This document shows positions 53,588 to 62,915 of a stretch of 64,000 nt of DNA, one piece after another (position 1 is the stretch's first letter; the number at the start of each line of letters is the position of its first letter). The position numbers and the translations under genes were made by a program. The notes under the pieces are model-generated. The model had not been told where the DNA came from, did no database searches, and saw nothing but the letters and a program-made list of their open reading frames with translations. Source of the stretch: an uncultured Lactobacillus sp. (GTDB taxonomy: Bacteria > Bacillota > Bacilli > Lactobacillales > Lactobacillaceae). The stretch is taken from NCBI GenBank assembly GCA_910587695.1, contig CAJUNC010000006.1:53809-117808 (forward strand). The letters run 5' to 3'.

Positions 53588-54880
53588 TTATTTATAAGGT
53601 AGATCTAACTTCAATAAGTCAGCATAAGTCTCACGTTTCACTACTAATTTAGCCTGCCCATTTTCAACAAAAACAACCGCAGGACGTGGATTACGATTGT
53701 AATTTGATGCCATCGCATAACCGTATGCCCCAGTTGCTAACAGTGCAATGATGTCACCTGGTTTTGTCTCAGGTAAAGGTGCCTTATCGATCAAAATATC
53801 ACCTGATTCACAGTATTTTCCAGCTAAATGCACTGTCTGAGTCACTTTGGCGTTTGGGTCATTAGCTAAAACAGCTGTATACTTAGCTTGATATAAGGCT
53901 GGGCGAATATTATCCCCCATTCCACCATCAACTGCCAAATATGATAAATGGTCTGGAATATCTTTCCGTGCCCCCACTGTATATAGAGTATATCCTTCTG
54001 GACCCGTGATCGAACGCCCTGGCTCGATCCAAATTGCTGGAAGCTCTAACTCATATTCCATAGCTTTTTGCTTTACAGCCCTAATGATCTGTTCAACAAA
54101 TTTTTCTGGTGCTAAAGGATCATCTTCGGCCGTATATTTGATACCAAAGCCACCACCAACGTTGATAACTTTAGTCGTATAACCGTATTTTTGTTTCCAA
54201 GAGTGAGCCACTTCCATCAATTTTTGGCCCACCATCTCAAAGCCACCTAATTCAAAGATCTGTGAACCAATATGTGCATGGAGCCCTAAAACCGTGATCT
54301 GCGGATCAGAAAGCAACTGAGTCAAAGCTTTATCAGCTTGACCTGAGGCTAGATCAAAACCAAATTTGCTATCGATCTGGCCAGTTTGATCATATTCGTG
54401 GGTATGCGCTGAAATACCAGGAGTCACACGTAAGATGACTTTAGTTTTAGCATTTTGCTCTCGTAAAACCTTTTGTAGAAGCTTTATCTCATAAAAATTA
54501 TCCACGATGATCACACCAACGCCTGCTTTGATCGCAAATTCAAGTTCAGCGATCGACTTATTATTTCCATGGAAACTGATCTTTTCAGCTGGAAAACCAG
54601 CTTTTAAGGCAGTTGCTAATTCACCACCGGAAACAACATCTGTATGACAATCCAATTCATTGATCACCTGGTAGATCGCTACAGCACAAAATGCCTTACT
54701 AGCATAGCTAACTTCATATTCGACAGCTTGTTCTTCAAAAACTCGTTTAAATTTAGTGATCTGCTCCTTGATCAAAGCCACATCATATACGATCAATGGG
54801 GTTTGATATTGATGTGCTAAGTTGATCGCATCTACACCACCGATCGTCAAATGACCGGCTTTATTCGTTGGTAACCTCAT
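53588..54880 (-). CDS. lysA: Diaminopimelate decarboxylase
   Basis: A 430-residue PLP enzyme that converts meso-diaminopimelate to lysine. PLP Lys is in YASKAFCAVA near 60, followed by HGNNKSIAELEFA, the GGGFGIKY phosphate loop near 242, EPGRSITG near 287, and CESGDIL near 355. It is the first gene of the operon behind a lysine riboswitch, so it is presumably the most directly controlled step. GGAGGAAAGCTT precedes the ATG. Confidence 0.97.
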   Translation of the reverse strand: MRLPTNKAGHLTIGGVDAINLAHQYQTPLIVYDVALIKEQITKFKRVFEEQAVEYEVSYASKAFCAVAIYQVINELDCHTDVVSGGELATALKAGFPAEKISFHGNNKSIAELEFAIKAGVGVIIVDNFYEIKLLQKVLREQNAKTKVILRVTPGISAHTHEYDQTGQIDSKFGFDLASGQADKALTQLLSDPQITVLGLHAHIGSQIFELGGFEMVGQKLMEVAHSWKQKYGYTTKVINVGGGFGIKYTAEDDPLAPEKFVEQIIRAVKQKAMEYELELPAIWIEPGRSITGPEGYTLYTVGARKDIPDHLSYLAVDGGMGDNIRPALYQAKYTAVLANDPNAKVTQTVHLAGKYCESGDILIDKAPLPETKPGDIIALLATGAYGYAMASNYNRNPRPAVVFVENGQAKLVVKRETYADLLKLDLPYK

Positions 54881-54904
54881 AAGCTTTCCTCCAAAATAAA
54901 TTGC

Positions 54905-54946
54905 ACAAAAAAAGATCTTTTTAGTCCTATCGCCTAAAAAGATCTT
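54905..54946 (-). terminator. Riboswitch-controlled terminator of the lysine operon leader
   Basis: On the - strand AAGATCTTTTTAG is followed by a 9-base loop, CTAAAAAGATCTT and a T run. It lies between the riboswitch and lysA, 25 bases before the start codon, and would end transcription when lysine is bound. Confidence 0.88.
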
Positions 54947-54959
54947 GCTGGATTAATTG

Positions 54960-55150
54960 CAAAATTCTGTTTGATCGATAGCACTCCGCAAAGTTTGATT
55001 TGCGACAGTCTGTGATCTCTTAAACCACAGCCCAGCGTTAAGCGTCTATAAACACCTAAAACTTCGGCAACTTTCCCTTTCTGGGATCATTCAAACGCTG
55101 TTATAGCAGCTAAAGACCCTTACTCATGTCAGTTGCGCCTCTTCGATTTA
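54960..55150 (-). promoter_or_regulatory. Lysine riboswitch (L box)
   Basis: Read on the - strand, the conserved L-box blocks occur in order: AGAGGCGCAACT, GAGTAAGGGTCT, AGAAAGGGAAAG, TTGCCGAAG, GCTGGGCTGTGG and ACTGTC. They match the Bacillus lysC leader that I know well. Binding of lysine favours the terminator just downstream. It precedes lysA and hence controls the whole lysA-dapH-deacetylase-dapA-dapB-asd unit, but not dapF. Confidence 0.95.
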
Positions 55151-55155
55151 ACATA

Positions 55156-55184
55156 ATACTATAATTTTTAATGTGATACGTCAA
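55156..55184 (-). promoter_or_regulatory. Promoter of the lysine operon
   Basis: On the - strand TTGACG (55184-55179) and TAGTAT (55161-55156) have a spacer of 17 bases, ending just before the riboswitch. Confidence 0.8.
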
Positions 55185-55255
55185 GGAATTTTAATATTAT
55201 TTTTTTGAAAATCAGCTTTTTTATAAAAAAATCTAGAATTTCATACATTTTCCTC

Positions 55256-55283
55256 TTGTTATTAAGATTAAAAATGATACAAT
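55256..55283 (+). promoter_or_regulatory. Probable dapF promoter
   Basis: TTGTTA (55256-55261) and TACAAT (55278-55283) with a 16-base spacer. The resulting leader would be about 90 bases, with an RBS GGAGGG at 55365-55370. Confidence 0.6.
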
Positions 55284-55377
55284 TCAGTTATCGAAAAATT
55301 AAAGCGAGATTACCCCATAACCATATAAGATGGAGTAAAATAACCCCTTATCCGCTTAAAAAATTGGAGGGATATTC

Positions 55378-56370
55378 ATGATCACTTTAAAAAAAGTTCA
55401 TGGATCACAGAATAGTTTTTTTATCTTAGATCAAACACTACTAACTACACCTTTGACAGAAAAAGAATTAGTCACACTGACTAAAACACTCACAGCTAAA
55501 GCCACCGGTATCTTAGGGGGCGCTGATGGTATCCTAGTCGTTCAAAAGAGTTCTACCCCTAATACAGTAGCACAAATGCGCGTTATCAATGCTGATGGTA
55601 GCGAAGCATCAATGTGTGGTAATGGGCTCCGCACAGTTGCACGCTATTTGTCCGAAAAACACGCGTTGACCTCTTTTAAAGTCCAGACTCGCCAAAATGA
55701 CCTAGAAGTTCAAAAACAGGTTGATCTAGCCCGTAATGTCCCTGCATTTGGTGTTGAGATCTCACCTGTTCATTTTGATAAGCGCTACCTTCCTTTTGAT
55801 AATTTAGGAGCTGAGCAGATAATCGATCGTCCTTTAGTAGAATTTGATCCTCAAAAAAAATTACACTTTACGATCATGGCCGTACCCAATCCCCACTTGA
55901 TCAGCTTCGTACCCGATATTGAGAAGGCTGGATCATTTTTAGGCGAGTTAGGCGCTAAATTAAATACCCTAAATCCTTATTTCCCAGATGGCGTCAATGT
56001 CAACTTTGCTCAGATCCTAGGTCCAAACAAGCTATTTGTGCGTACTTATGAACGGGGCGTAGGTTTTACTAATGCTTGCGGGACTGGAATGTCGGCTACA
56101 AGTTTAGCCTTTTATCTCAGCTATCCTGAGTACTGCGATCTTACACAAGAGATAACGGTCTTCAATCCTGGAGGGATGGTCAAAACTAAAGTGCAACAAT
56201 TAGATGATCAGTTTAAGATCCAGCTGATCGGTAATGCAACTTTTACCCATGATATTTTAGTTGCTGAAAAACACTTGCACCATAATACAATTTCTCCCGA
56301 TGTTTGTCAGATCCAAGCGACTGGTGAACAGGAAGCTTATTTAAAATTTATCCAACATCTAAATTCATAA
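55378..56370 (+). CDS. dapF: Diaminopimelate epimerase
   Basis: A 330-residue enzyme that interconverts L,L- and meso-diaminopimelate. Both catalytic cysteines are present: SMCGNGLRT near 81 and NACGTGMSATS near 237. The N-terminal KVHGSQNSFFILDQ replaces the commoner HG-x-GNDF form, as in lactobacillar DapF, which also runs longer than the proteobacterial ones. It is divergent from the lysine operon and lies outside the lysine riboswitch. This keeps meso-diaminopimelate for cell wall supplied independently of lysine. Confidence 0.92.
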   Translation: MITLKKVHGSQNSFFILDQTLLTTPLTEKELVTLTKTLTAKATGILGGADGILVVQKSSTPNTVAQMRVINADGSEASMCGNGLRTVARYLSEKHALTSFKVQTRQNDLEVQKQVDLARNVPAFGVEISPVHFDKRYLPFDNLGAEQIIDRPLVEFDPQKKLHFTIMAVPNPHLISFVPDIEKAGSFLGELGAKLNTLNPYFPDGVNVNFAQILGPNKLFVRTYERGVGFTNACGTGMSATSLAFYLSYPEYCDLTQEITVFNPGGMVKTKVQQLDDQFKIQLIGNATFTHDILVAEKHLHHNTISPDVCQIQATGEQEAYLKFIQHLNS

Positions 56371-56371
56371 T

Positions 56372-56427
56372 AAAATACTGGAGTGCAACTACTTATTTTA
56401 GATCAACAGTTGCGCTCCAGTATTTTT
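56372..56427 (+). terminator. Terminator of dapF
   Basis: AAAATACTGGAG/CTCCAGTATTTT stem extended by GCAACT/AGTTGC, followed by TTTTT. Confidence 0.85.
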
Positions 56428-56442
56428 ATTTACTTTCTAATA

Positions 56443-56470
56443 CAAAAAGACCCTTGATAAATCAAGGGTC
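56443..56470 (-). terminator. Terminator of hup
   Basis: Perfect 10-bp stem GACCCTTGAT/ATCAAGGGTC. On the - strand it is followed by TTTTTG. Confidence 0.85.
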
Positions 56471-56491
56471 CTAAGCTAGAATAAGTCAAAC

Positions 56492-56767
56492 TTATTTAAC
56501 AGCATCTTTAAGCGCCTTACCTGGTTTGAATGCAGGTACTTTGCTTGCAGGGATTTGGATCTCTTTACCAGTTTGTGGGTTGCGACCCTTACGAGCTGCA
56601 CGTTCACGAACTTCAAAGTTACCAAAGCCGATCAATTGAACTTTTTCGCCTTCTTTAAGGTAGTCTTGGATAGAACCAAAAACTGCGTCAACTGCAACAG
56701 TTGCGTCCTTCTTTGTCAAACCTGTTTTTTCAGCAACAGTTTCGATCAATTGTGCTTTGTTTGCCAT
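56492..56767 (-). CDS. hup: DNA-binding protein HU
   Basis: A 91-residue HU with the standard dimer helices and the DNA-binding arm ([21 protein letters not shown] near 46-66, with the conserved Pro at the tip). The nucleoid protein bends DNA and is highly expressed. The strong GAGGAGGTG at 56774-56782 fixes the ATG at 56767. The gene is preceded by a leader with three hairpins. Confidence 0.97.
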   Translation of the reverse strand: MANKAQLIETVAEKTGLTKKDATVAVDAVFGSIQDYLKEGEKVQLIGFGNFEVRERAARKGRNPQTGKEIQIPASKVPAFKPGKALKDAVK

Positions 56768-56793
56768 GTGTTTCACCTCCTCAAGTGAAGATA

Positions 56794-56911
56794 AAGATAT
56801 AGGCATAGGCATATCTTCTTGTCCATTTCTAAACTAGCCAGAAATGGTGAAACAATGACTAACAAATCATTGCTCAGTTAATAAGATAGCACAGAAAGCC
56901 TAATATAGCAA
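56794..56911 (-). promoter_or_regulatory. hup promoter and structured leader
   Basis: On the - strand TTGCTA (56911-56906) and TATCTT (56888-56883) have a 17-base spacer. The transcript would then contain three hairpins in a row: CAATGA/TCATTG (56853-56872), CCATTTCT/AGAAATGG (56823-56847) and AAGATAT/ATATCTT (56794-56817). Confidence 0.6.
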
Positions 56912-56980
56912 CGTTTTTAATCATTTTTTTGAAAAAATAAGATAAATTTAGGCATAATTTTTTTAATTTTTTATCTTTGA

Positions 56981-58291
56981 TTATTTACGACGTCTTTCGA
57001 TCACATGGATCGGCGTTCCCTCAAAATCAAACGCTGCTCGGATCTGATTTTCTAAGAAGCGTTCATATGAAAAGTGCATCAATTCTGGATCATTTACAAA
57101 GACGACAAATGTTGGTGGCTTAGTTGCTACTTGAGTTGCATAGTAGACCCGTAAGCGGCGCCCATTGTCCGTTGGTGTTGGATTATGCGCGATCGCATCC
57201 ATGATAACATCATTTAGGACAGCCGATGAGATGCGGCGCTCATGGTTGTGATTTACACGTTCGATCAATTTTGGTAATTGTTCTAAACGTTGATGAGTCT
57301 TAGCTGAAACAAACACGATCGGTGCATAACTCAAGTATTGGAATTCTTGCCGTATCGTCTTTTCAAACTCTTTCATCGTATGGTTATCTTTTTTCAAAGT
57401 ATCCCATTTATTGACCACGATGATGATCCCACGTCCCGCCTCATGCGCATAGCCGGCTACGTGTTTATCTTGTTCACGAATACCTTCTTCAGCATTTAAA
57501 ACAACACAAACCACGTCAGAACGATCGATCGCACGCATGGCCCGTAAAACCGAATATTTTTCTGTATTTTCGTAAACTTTACCTTTTTTACGGATACCTG
57601 CCGTATCGATCATGGTAAATTCCGTTCCGTCTTCAGCAACGAATTTTGTATCGATCGCATCACGCGTTGTTCCTTCAACATTAGAAACGATCACGCGGTT
57701 TTCACCTAAAATTGCGTTGACTAAAGAAGATTTGCCCACATTAGGTCGCCCGATAAAACTAAATTTGATCGAATCGTCTTGTTCTTTAGCTCCATCTTTA
57801 GGAAAAGCCTGACAGACCTTATCTAATAGGTCACCAGTGCCGATCCCATGGGTCCCAGAAAGTGGCATTGGATCGCCAAAACCTAATGAGTAGAAATCAT
57901 AGATCTCACTTCTAAGTTCAGAATTATCCACTTTATTTACCGCTAAAATAACAGGTTTATCGGTTCGATATAAGATCTTCGCTACTTTTTCATCAGCATC
58001 TGTGACCCCTTCTTTGACACTAGTCACAAAGACGATCACATCAGCTTCATCGATCGCGATTTGAGCTTGCTCAGTAATTTGGGCTAAAAATGGTTCATCC
58101 CCCATATCGATCCCACCTGTATCGATCAAATTAAAGGGTTGTCCGAGCCATTCGCCCTTCGCATAAATACGATCACGGGTCACACCAGGGGTATCTTCAA
58201 CAATAGATATCCGCTCACCAGCGATCCGATTAAAAACCGTTGATTTCCCCACATTCGGACGTCCAACGATCGCAACGACTGGATTAGCCAT
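56981..58291 (-). CDS. der: GTPase Der (EngA)
   Basis: A 436-residue protein with two tandem GTPase domains, both with GRPNVGKS (near 10 and 182), TPG/TAG G3 motifs and NKVD (near 120) or NKWD (near 296). A C-terminal KH-like domain follows. It is needed for 50S subunit assembly. The start at 58291 ([12 protein letters not shown]) matches the family, with AAGGAG eight bases before. A GTG three codons upstream is less likely. It is 93 bases after rpsA, with a terminator between. Confidence 0.97.
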   Translation of the reverse strand: MANPVVAIVGRPNVGKSTVFNRIAGERISIVEDTPGVTRDRIYAKGEWLGQPFNLIDTGGIDMGDEPFLAQITEQAQIAIDEADVIVFVTSVKEGVTDADEKVAKILYRTDKPVILAVNKVDNSELRSEIYDFYSLGFGDPMPLSGTHGIGTGDLLDKVCQAFPKDGAKEQDDSIKFSFIGRPNVGKSSLVNAILGENRVIVSNVEGTTRDAIDTKFVAEDGTEFTMIDTAGIRKKGKVYENTEKYSVLRAMRAIDRSDVVCVVLNAEEGIREQDKHVAGYAHEAGRGIIIVVNKWDTLKKDNHTMKEFEKTIRQEFQYLSYAPIVFVSAKTHQRLEQLPKLIERVNHNHERRISSAVLNDVIMDAIAHNPTPTDNGRRLRVYYATQVATKPPTFVVFVNDPELMHFSYERFLENQIRAAFDFEGTPIHVIERRRK

Positions 58292-58321
58292 TTTAATCAC
58301 TCCTTATAGTAATGTTTTAGC

Positions 58322-58359
58322 AAAAAAACTGACCCAAAACCTTTTACGCTTGGGCCAGT
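58322..58359 (-). terminator. Terminator of rpsA
   Basis: ACTGACCCAA/TTGGGCCAGT stem with one mismatch. On the - strand it is followed by TTTTTTT. Confidence 0.82.
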
Positions 58360-58383
58360 CAAAATGAATCTCAATACGCGAGA

Positions 58384-59577
58384 TTAGTCTTCATTTTTTA
58401 AGTCGTCACCGACTAAGTCACCTAAAGTAAAACCTGTATCTTCTTCTGGGATCTCAACATGTTCTTCTTCGACAACTTCAACTTCTTTTTTATCAGCTGC
58501 TGGTTTTTCTTGTAAAGCTTTGATAGATAATGCTAAACGACGGTCTGCACCGTTAACATTCAAAACCTTGACCTTAACGTCTTGGCCAGATGTCAAAACT
58601 TCATTTGGTGTAGCAATATGTTTGTGTGAAATTTGTGAAATGTGTACCAAGCCTTCAACACCTGGGAATACTTCAACAAATGCACCAAAGCTTGTCAAAC
58701 GTTTTACCTTACCATCAAGAACGTCGCCTTCAGCAACTTCTTCTTCAATATTATCCCAAGGTTGTGGCAATGTTTGTTTGATAGAAAGTGAAATGCGATC
58801 TTTTTCAGGATCAACAGCTAACACTTTAACTTTGACATCTTCGCCAACTTTCAAGACATCAGATGGCTTGCCTACACGTTCGTAAGAAATTTCAGAAACG
58901 TGAACTAAACCGTCAACGCCACCAAGGTCGATGAACGCACCAAAGTTAGTTAAGCGCGCAACTTTACCATCAAGCACATCGCCTGCTACAAGTTGTGACA
59001 TAACTTCTTGCTTCTTAGCTTCACGTTCTTGTTGAACGATTTCTTTATGAGATAAGATCAACCGGTTTTCGCTTGGTTCGATCTCAACGATCTTAAGTTC
59101 AAGTTCTTGACCCTTGTATTGGTTGAAATCTTCAACAAAATGGTCAGAAACCATTGATGCAGGGACAAAGCCACGAACGCCAGCGTCAACAACTAAGCCA
59201 CCCTTTACAATTTGAGTTACAGGAACTGTGATAGTTTCACCTGCTTCAAATTTCTTTTCGATCTCATCCCATACTTTGCGGGCTTCGAGGCGACGTTGTG
59301 ATAACAAGTAGCTACCGCCTTCTTTGTCAGAACCGATCTTAGAAATAACAACCAAGTCAAGCACATCGCCAACTTTGATGTTATCTTCGATCTCGTCTGC
59401 TTTAACGCTCAATTCGCGTGCAGGAACAACACCTTCAACACCAGTGCCTTCGATCCCTACGATAACTTGCTTTTTATCATCAAATGCCAACACTTCGCCT
59501 TTGACAACGTCGCCAACCTTAACTGGTTTAACGCTGTTTAAAGCTTCTAATAAATCCTTGTTTTCTGATTCACTCAT
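58384..59577 (-). CDS. rpsA: 30S ribosomal protein S1 homologue
   Basis: A 397-residue protein of four S1 RNA-binding repeats (about residues 17-85, 103-170, 191-258 and 276-345), each with a GxVxxxxxFGAFV or related strand pattern such as VARLTNFGAFIDL and VKRLTSFGAFVEV. An acidic tail follows. The Firmicutes form is shorter than the six-domain proteobacterial S1. The start follows AAGGAGGACAAAGTCC. It is placed between cmk and der, the standard Firmicutes order. Confidence 0.95.
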   Translation of the reverse strand: MSESENKDLLEALNSVKPVKVGDVVKGEVLAFDDKKQVIVGIEGTGVEGVVPARELSVKADEIEDNIKVGDVLDLVVISKIGSDKEGGSYLLSQRRLEARKVWDEIEKKFEAGETITVPVTQIVKGGLVVDAGVRGFVPASMVSDHFVEDFNQYKGQELELKIVEIEPSENRLILSHKEIVQQEREAKKQEVMSQLVAGDVLDGKVARLTNFGAFIDLGGVDGLVHVSEISYERVGKPSDVLKVGEDVKVKVLAVDPEKDRISLSIKQTLPQPWDNIEEEVAEGDVLDGKVKRLTSFGAFVEVFPGVEGLVHISQISHKHIATPNEVLTSGQDVKVKVLNVNGADRRLALSIKALQEKPAADKKEVEVVEEEHVEIPEEDTGFTLGDLVGDDLKNED

Positions 59578-59652
59578 GGACTTTGTCCTCCTTAACGACT
59601 AACTCTAATAACCATTTTAACTGAAAGCAGTTAAAATTGCTAGTTAAATTAC

Positions 59653-60327
59653 CTATTTCTCTGTATTTTTAACAATTTTCATGATTTCATCAATAACTTG
59701 TGCAATATCTAGTGAAGTAGTGTCCAATAAAATCGCATCATCTGCCTTAGTCAATGGCGAAACTTTACGGTGTGAGTCCTTATAATCGCGAGCTTCGATC
59801 TCAGCTTCGAGTTTTGCTAATGGCGTATCGATACCCTTGGCTTGGTTTTCTTTAAAGCGACGTAAAGCTCTCTCGTGTACACTCGCAACTAAAAAGATCT
59901 TTACTTGAGCGTTTGGCAAAACAGTTGTGCCAATGTCACGCCCGTCCATCACGATCCCGCCTTCACTTGCGATCTGTTGTTGACGCTCAGTTAAATTTTT
60001 GCGCACGCTAGGTTGAGCTGAGACAAGTGAAACATTATTAGTGATCTCTGGCAATCGGATCGCAGTAGTCACATCTGTTCCATCAACAAATACTAATTGT
60101 TCTGGGTCGTTAGGCTTAAATCTTAATTCCATCGTTTCAAGCAACTTTCCTAGAGCCTGATCGTCATCTAGTGCAACACCCATTTGTAGTGCCTTCCACG
60201 TTGCGGCACGATACATTGCACCTGTATCACAATAAATGTAATTTAATTTTTTAGCGACTAACTTTGCAACAGTACTTTTACCTGCAGAAGCGGGTCCATC
60301 GATCGCAATTTGCATTTTTGTTTGCAT
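59653..60327 (-). CDS. cmk: Cytidylate kinase
   Basis: A 224-residue nucleotide kinase phosphorylating CMP and dCMP. The P-loop GPASAGKST is near 10-18, DTGAMYRAATW near 35, and the CMP-binding MDGRDIGTTVLP near 133. The start codon is uncertain. ATG at 60327 or the one four codons later at 60315 both fit the family, while the frame upstream to 60384 has no homology. No strong RBS is seen. It is followed by rpsA about 75 bases on. Confidence 0.93.
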   Translation of the reverse strand: MQTKMQIAIDGPASAGKSTVAKLVAKKLNYIYCDTGAMYRAATWKALQMGVALDDDQALGKLLETMELRFKPNDPEQLVFVDGTDVTTAIRLPEITNNVSLVSAQPSVRKNLTERQQQIASEGGIVMDGRDIGTTVLPNAQVKIFLVASVHERALRRFKENQAKGIDTPLAKLEAEIEARDYKDSHRKVSPLTKADDAILLDTTSLDIAQVIDEIMKIVKNTEK

Positions 60328-60422
60328 ACTATAATATACCCCATTTAAACATATAAAAATGTGTCCCAAGAAAACTAAGGACACATTTTTATTGTCTTTC
60401 CTCTCTTTTATTATTCTAAAGC

Positions 60423-61073
60423 TTATTTTACACGGATCTGTTGTCCTGGTGAAATTTTTGAATCAGCTGTTAAGCCTGGATTCAACTGTAATAACTGATC
60501 TAGTGTCAAACCATTATTGACCGCTACCCGATACAACCCCTGACCTGCCGGAACAGAGATATACTGCTCTTGTTGGGAAGACTGTTCTTCTGAATGTTGC
60601 GATTCTTGTGAACTTTCGGATGCTTGTTGCTCAGTGTTTGCTTGATTTTCGTTATTTGCAGGCTGTTCGCTACTTGCTTGTGCTTGCGTTGTATCTTGCG
60701 GTGCTACTGCTTGTGGTGTATCAGATCGAGTATCTGAGCTTTCCTTTGACTTTGTAGACTTCTTTTCACTCGAGCTCTTCTTTGCTACAGATCTTTTCTT
60801 ACTCGAAGATGATTTTTTTTCGCTTGAAGAGACTACTTCGATCGAATCATCATTACTTACAGTTTGCTTAGAAGCTCGTTGTGAAACAAAGTAAAATACG
60901 ATCGTACTTATAATGATGACCACAAAGACGCCTAACAAGATCGTTGTCAGCATCGTGTTGCGTTTATTGCTCTGCCTACTAGCTCTTCGCGAATAGTTTC
61001 CCTTATCATCTTTTATCTCTTCAAATGTCTTTTCCCAAGGCTTTTTGGTGTGGTCGTTATTCTTTCGACTCAT
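60423..61073 (-). CDS. Membrane-anchored LysM-domain protein with a Ser-rich linker
   Basis: A 216-residue protein: basic cytoplasmic start, one membrane segment (about residues 42-64), then a long low-complexity stretch (about 70-160) of Ser, Lys, Gln, Asn and Glu (SSEKKSSSSKKRS, then EQQASESSQESQHSEEQ). A single C-terminal LysM domain (about 168-216, VPAGQGLYRVAVNNGLTLDQLLQLNPGL) would bind peptidoglycan. This resembles the Firmicutes family found near cmk/recQ. The start ATG at 61073 is chosen by the MSRKNN basic start. Its exact role in the envelope is unknown. Confidence 0.82.
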   Translation of the reverse strand: MSRKNNDHTKKPWEKTFEEIKDDKGNYSRRASRQSNKRNTMLTTILLGVFVVIIISTIVFYFVSQRASKQTVSNDDSIEVVSSSEKKSSSSKKRSVAKKSSSEKKSTKSKESSDTRSDTPQAVAPQDTTQAQASSEQPANNENQANTEQQASESSQESQHSEEQSSQQEQYISVPAGQGLYRVAVNNGLTLDQLLQLNPGLTADSKISPGQQIRVK

Positions 61074-61472
61074 TTTTATTAAAATCCTACTATATGAACA
61101 TGGGATCATGCTACTAAGATCACTTAGTGTCATGATCAAAAAGAAATATAGTTTTTTCCTTTCTTAAAATTTATTATTACCGTCGTTAATGCCATATATG
61201 CATGACAAACTACATAGTTTTAGAAGCAACTATAAAACATGATGTATCCTAGAGCTTGCTATATAAATTTATGATACCGCCGATAACAGTATAAAACAAT
61301 ATTAAAGTAATCAAATGTCAACTCCACATTCTAACTTTTTAGCTGACCTTCATAAATTATAGCTTGTTTTTATAATTAGCTCATAGTACTCACAAAACTA
61401 CTAATATTACAAAATATAATAGCATAAATACTCCTAAAAATATATAAATAATCGCTTGAAATTCTCATTTAG
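61074..61472. other. Intergenic region without a recognised gene
   Basis: About 400 AT-rich bases between recQ and the LysM gene, both on the - strand. A TTGACA (61321-61316 on the - strand) may be a -35 box for the LysM gene, but no good -10 box lies at 17 bases. I see no gene, no RNA family and no terminator with a long stem here. Confidence 0.5.
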
Positions 61473-62915
61473 TTAGGTTTCTTTAAACAATTGCTGTAAG
61501 ATCTCGCGATAGTCTTGGCCTTTTTTTTCATCCGCTCTTACTATGGTCTCTCCTAACAAACCAAGTTTTTCTAACGGGAGGGCTTGGTCAACTCCACAAC
61601 AAGTTCCTGAGCTATGGATGTTTTCAACTTTATCACCAAAATATTGTGCGATAAATTGGCGTTTACAGTTGCCAGTTTTTAGATATCGATACATTTTTTG
61701 TAAGGCATCGTTACGTTCAGTCTGACGTTTTTTTACTAATGTTTCTATCTGATCTTTTCGATAACCATTAGCTAACAGGCGTGCTAATAATTGTGTTTCT
61801 TCATTGGGAAAGTTTTGTAGCAACTCTTGGTGTTTGGTAAAATACTGGATCTGTTGGGAGGTAGGCAAAGTTTTTTCGATCAGAAATTCCTGACGTTTTA
61901 GGTCGCTAGGCTCATATAGTAGCACTGCGATCCCAGGGCTCCCGTCGCGCGAACAACGTCCGATCTCTTGCACATAGGCTTCAAGATCATTTGGCATGTG
62001 ATAGTGGATCACATAACGGATATTAGGCTTATTGATGCCCATCCCAAAAGCACTAGTTGCACAAATAACATCTAATTGATCATTTAAAAACTGTTGTTGT
62101 ACCAAAAAACGTTCTGTAAGCTCTAGATCAGCATGATAAACTGCACTCTTGAATCCCTTAGTAACCAGTTTTTCATTTATTTCATCAGCTTTCTTCTTAC
62201 TTGAAAAGTAGATGATCCCTTTCCCATCTAGTTTAGGTAATAATTCTAGGAGATAAGCAAGTTTTTCTGGCTCATTTGCAAAACTTTGTATCCCTAGATA
62301 GATATTGGGCCGATCAACGGGATAACGGATCACATTTCCTGTCTGCGATAATTCCAGACTTGTAGTTATCTCTTGTGCTACTCTAGAGGTTGCCGTTGCA
62401 GTCAAGGCTAACGTTAGTGGTCCATGTAGTTTTTTTCTAACTTTACCTAAATTTAAATACTCAGGTCGAAAATCAGGACCCCACTGCGAAATGCAATGGG
62501 CTTCATCAATGACAAAAAGTCCTATCTCTAATTGGCTAAGTGCGCTCAAAACCTCAGCCGAGCCTAACATTTCCGGTGAAATATAGATATATTTGAAACT
62601 AGCGATATTTTGTAATACAAATCTCTTCTCAGCAAAACTCAATTTTGAATTTAGGGCAACCACTGCTTTTTCACCATTGAACTGTAATTGTTCAACTTGA
62701 TCTTGCATCAGTGATATCAAGGGTGAAACGATCAATACTGAACGCTTTAGATATTTTCCTATAAACTGGTAGCACAGAGATTTCCCCGTTCCCGTCGGCA
62801 AAATAGCTAAAGTATCTTTGCCATCTAATAAAGACTCGATCGTCTCTTTTTGACCAGTTTTAAATGTTGGATAGCCAAATTCATTTTTCAAGATGGCTTC
62901 AAGCTTTTCTTTCAC
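61473..62915 (-). CDS. recQ: ATP-dependent DNA helicase RecQ
   Basis: A 480-residue helicase of the short Firmicutes RecS type. Walker A LPTGTGKSLCYQ is near 39-50, DEAHCISQWGPDFRPEY near 137, LTATAT near 169 and EIGRCSRDG near 310. The RQC zinc cysteines lie in NCKRQFIAQYFG near 408 and TCCGVD near 431. The C-terminal HRDC domain of long RecQ is absent. Translation starts with GTG at 62915, inside the last codons of the upstream ypbB gene, so the two are coupled. Confidence 0.92.
   Translation of the reverse strand: MKEKLEAILKNEFGYPTFKTGQKETIESLLDGKDTLAILPTGTGKSLCYQFIGKYLKRSVLIVSPLISLMQDQVEQLQFNGEKAVVALNSKLSFAEKRFVLQNIASFKYIYISPEMLGSAEVLSALSQLEIGLFVIDEAHCISQWGPDFRPEYLNLGKVRKKLHGPLTLALTATATSRVAQEITTSLELSQTGNVIRYPVDRPNIYLGIQSFANEPEKLAYLLELLPKLDGKGIIYFSSKKKADEINEKLVTKGFKSAVYHADLELTERFLVQQQFLNDQLDVICATSAFGMGINKPNIRYVIHYHMPNDLEAYVQEIGRCSRDGSPGIAVLLYEPSDLKRQEFLIEKTLPTSQQIQYFTKHQELLQNFPNEETQLLARLLANGYRKDQIETLVKKRQTERNDALQKMYRYLKTGNCKRQFIAQYFGDKVENIHSSGTCCGVDQALPLEKLGLLGETIVRADEKKGQDYREILQQLFKET

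Noticed and set aside
55290..55377. A second lysine riboswitch or T-box in the dapF leader
   Set aside because: None of the L-box blocks nor a T-box sequence is present. The leader is too short for a T-box, and no terminator lies before the gene.
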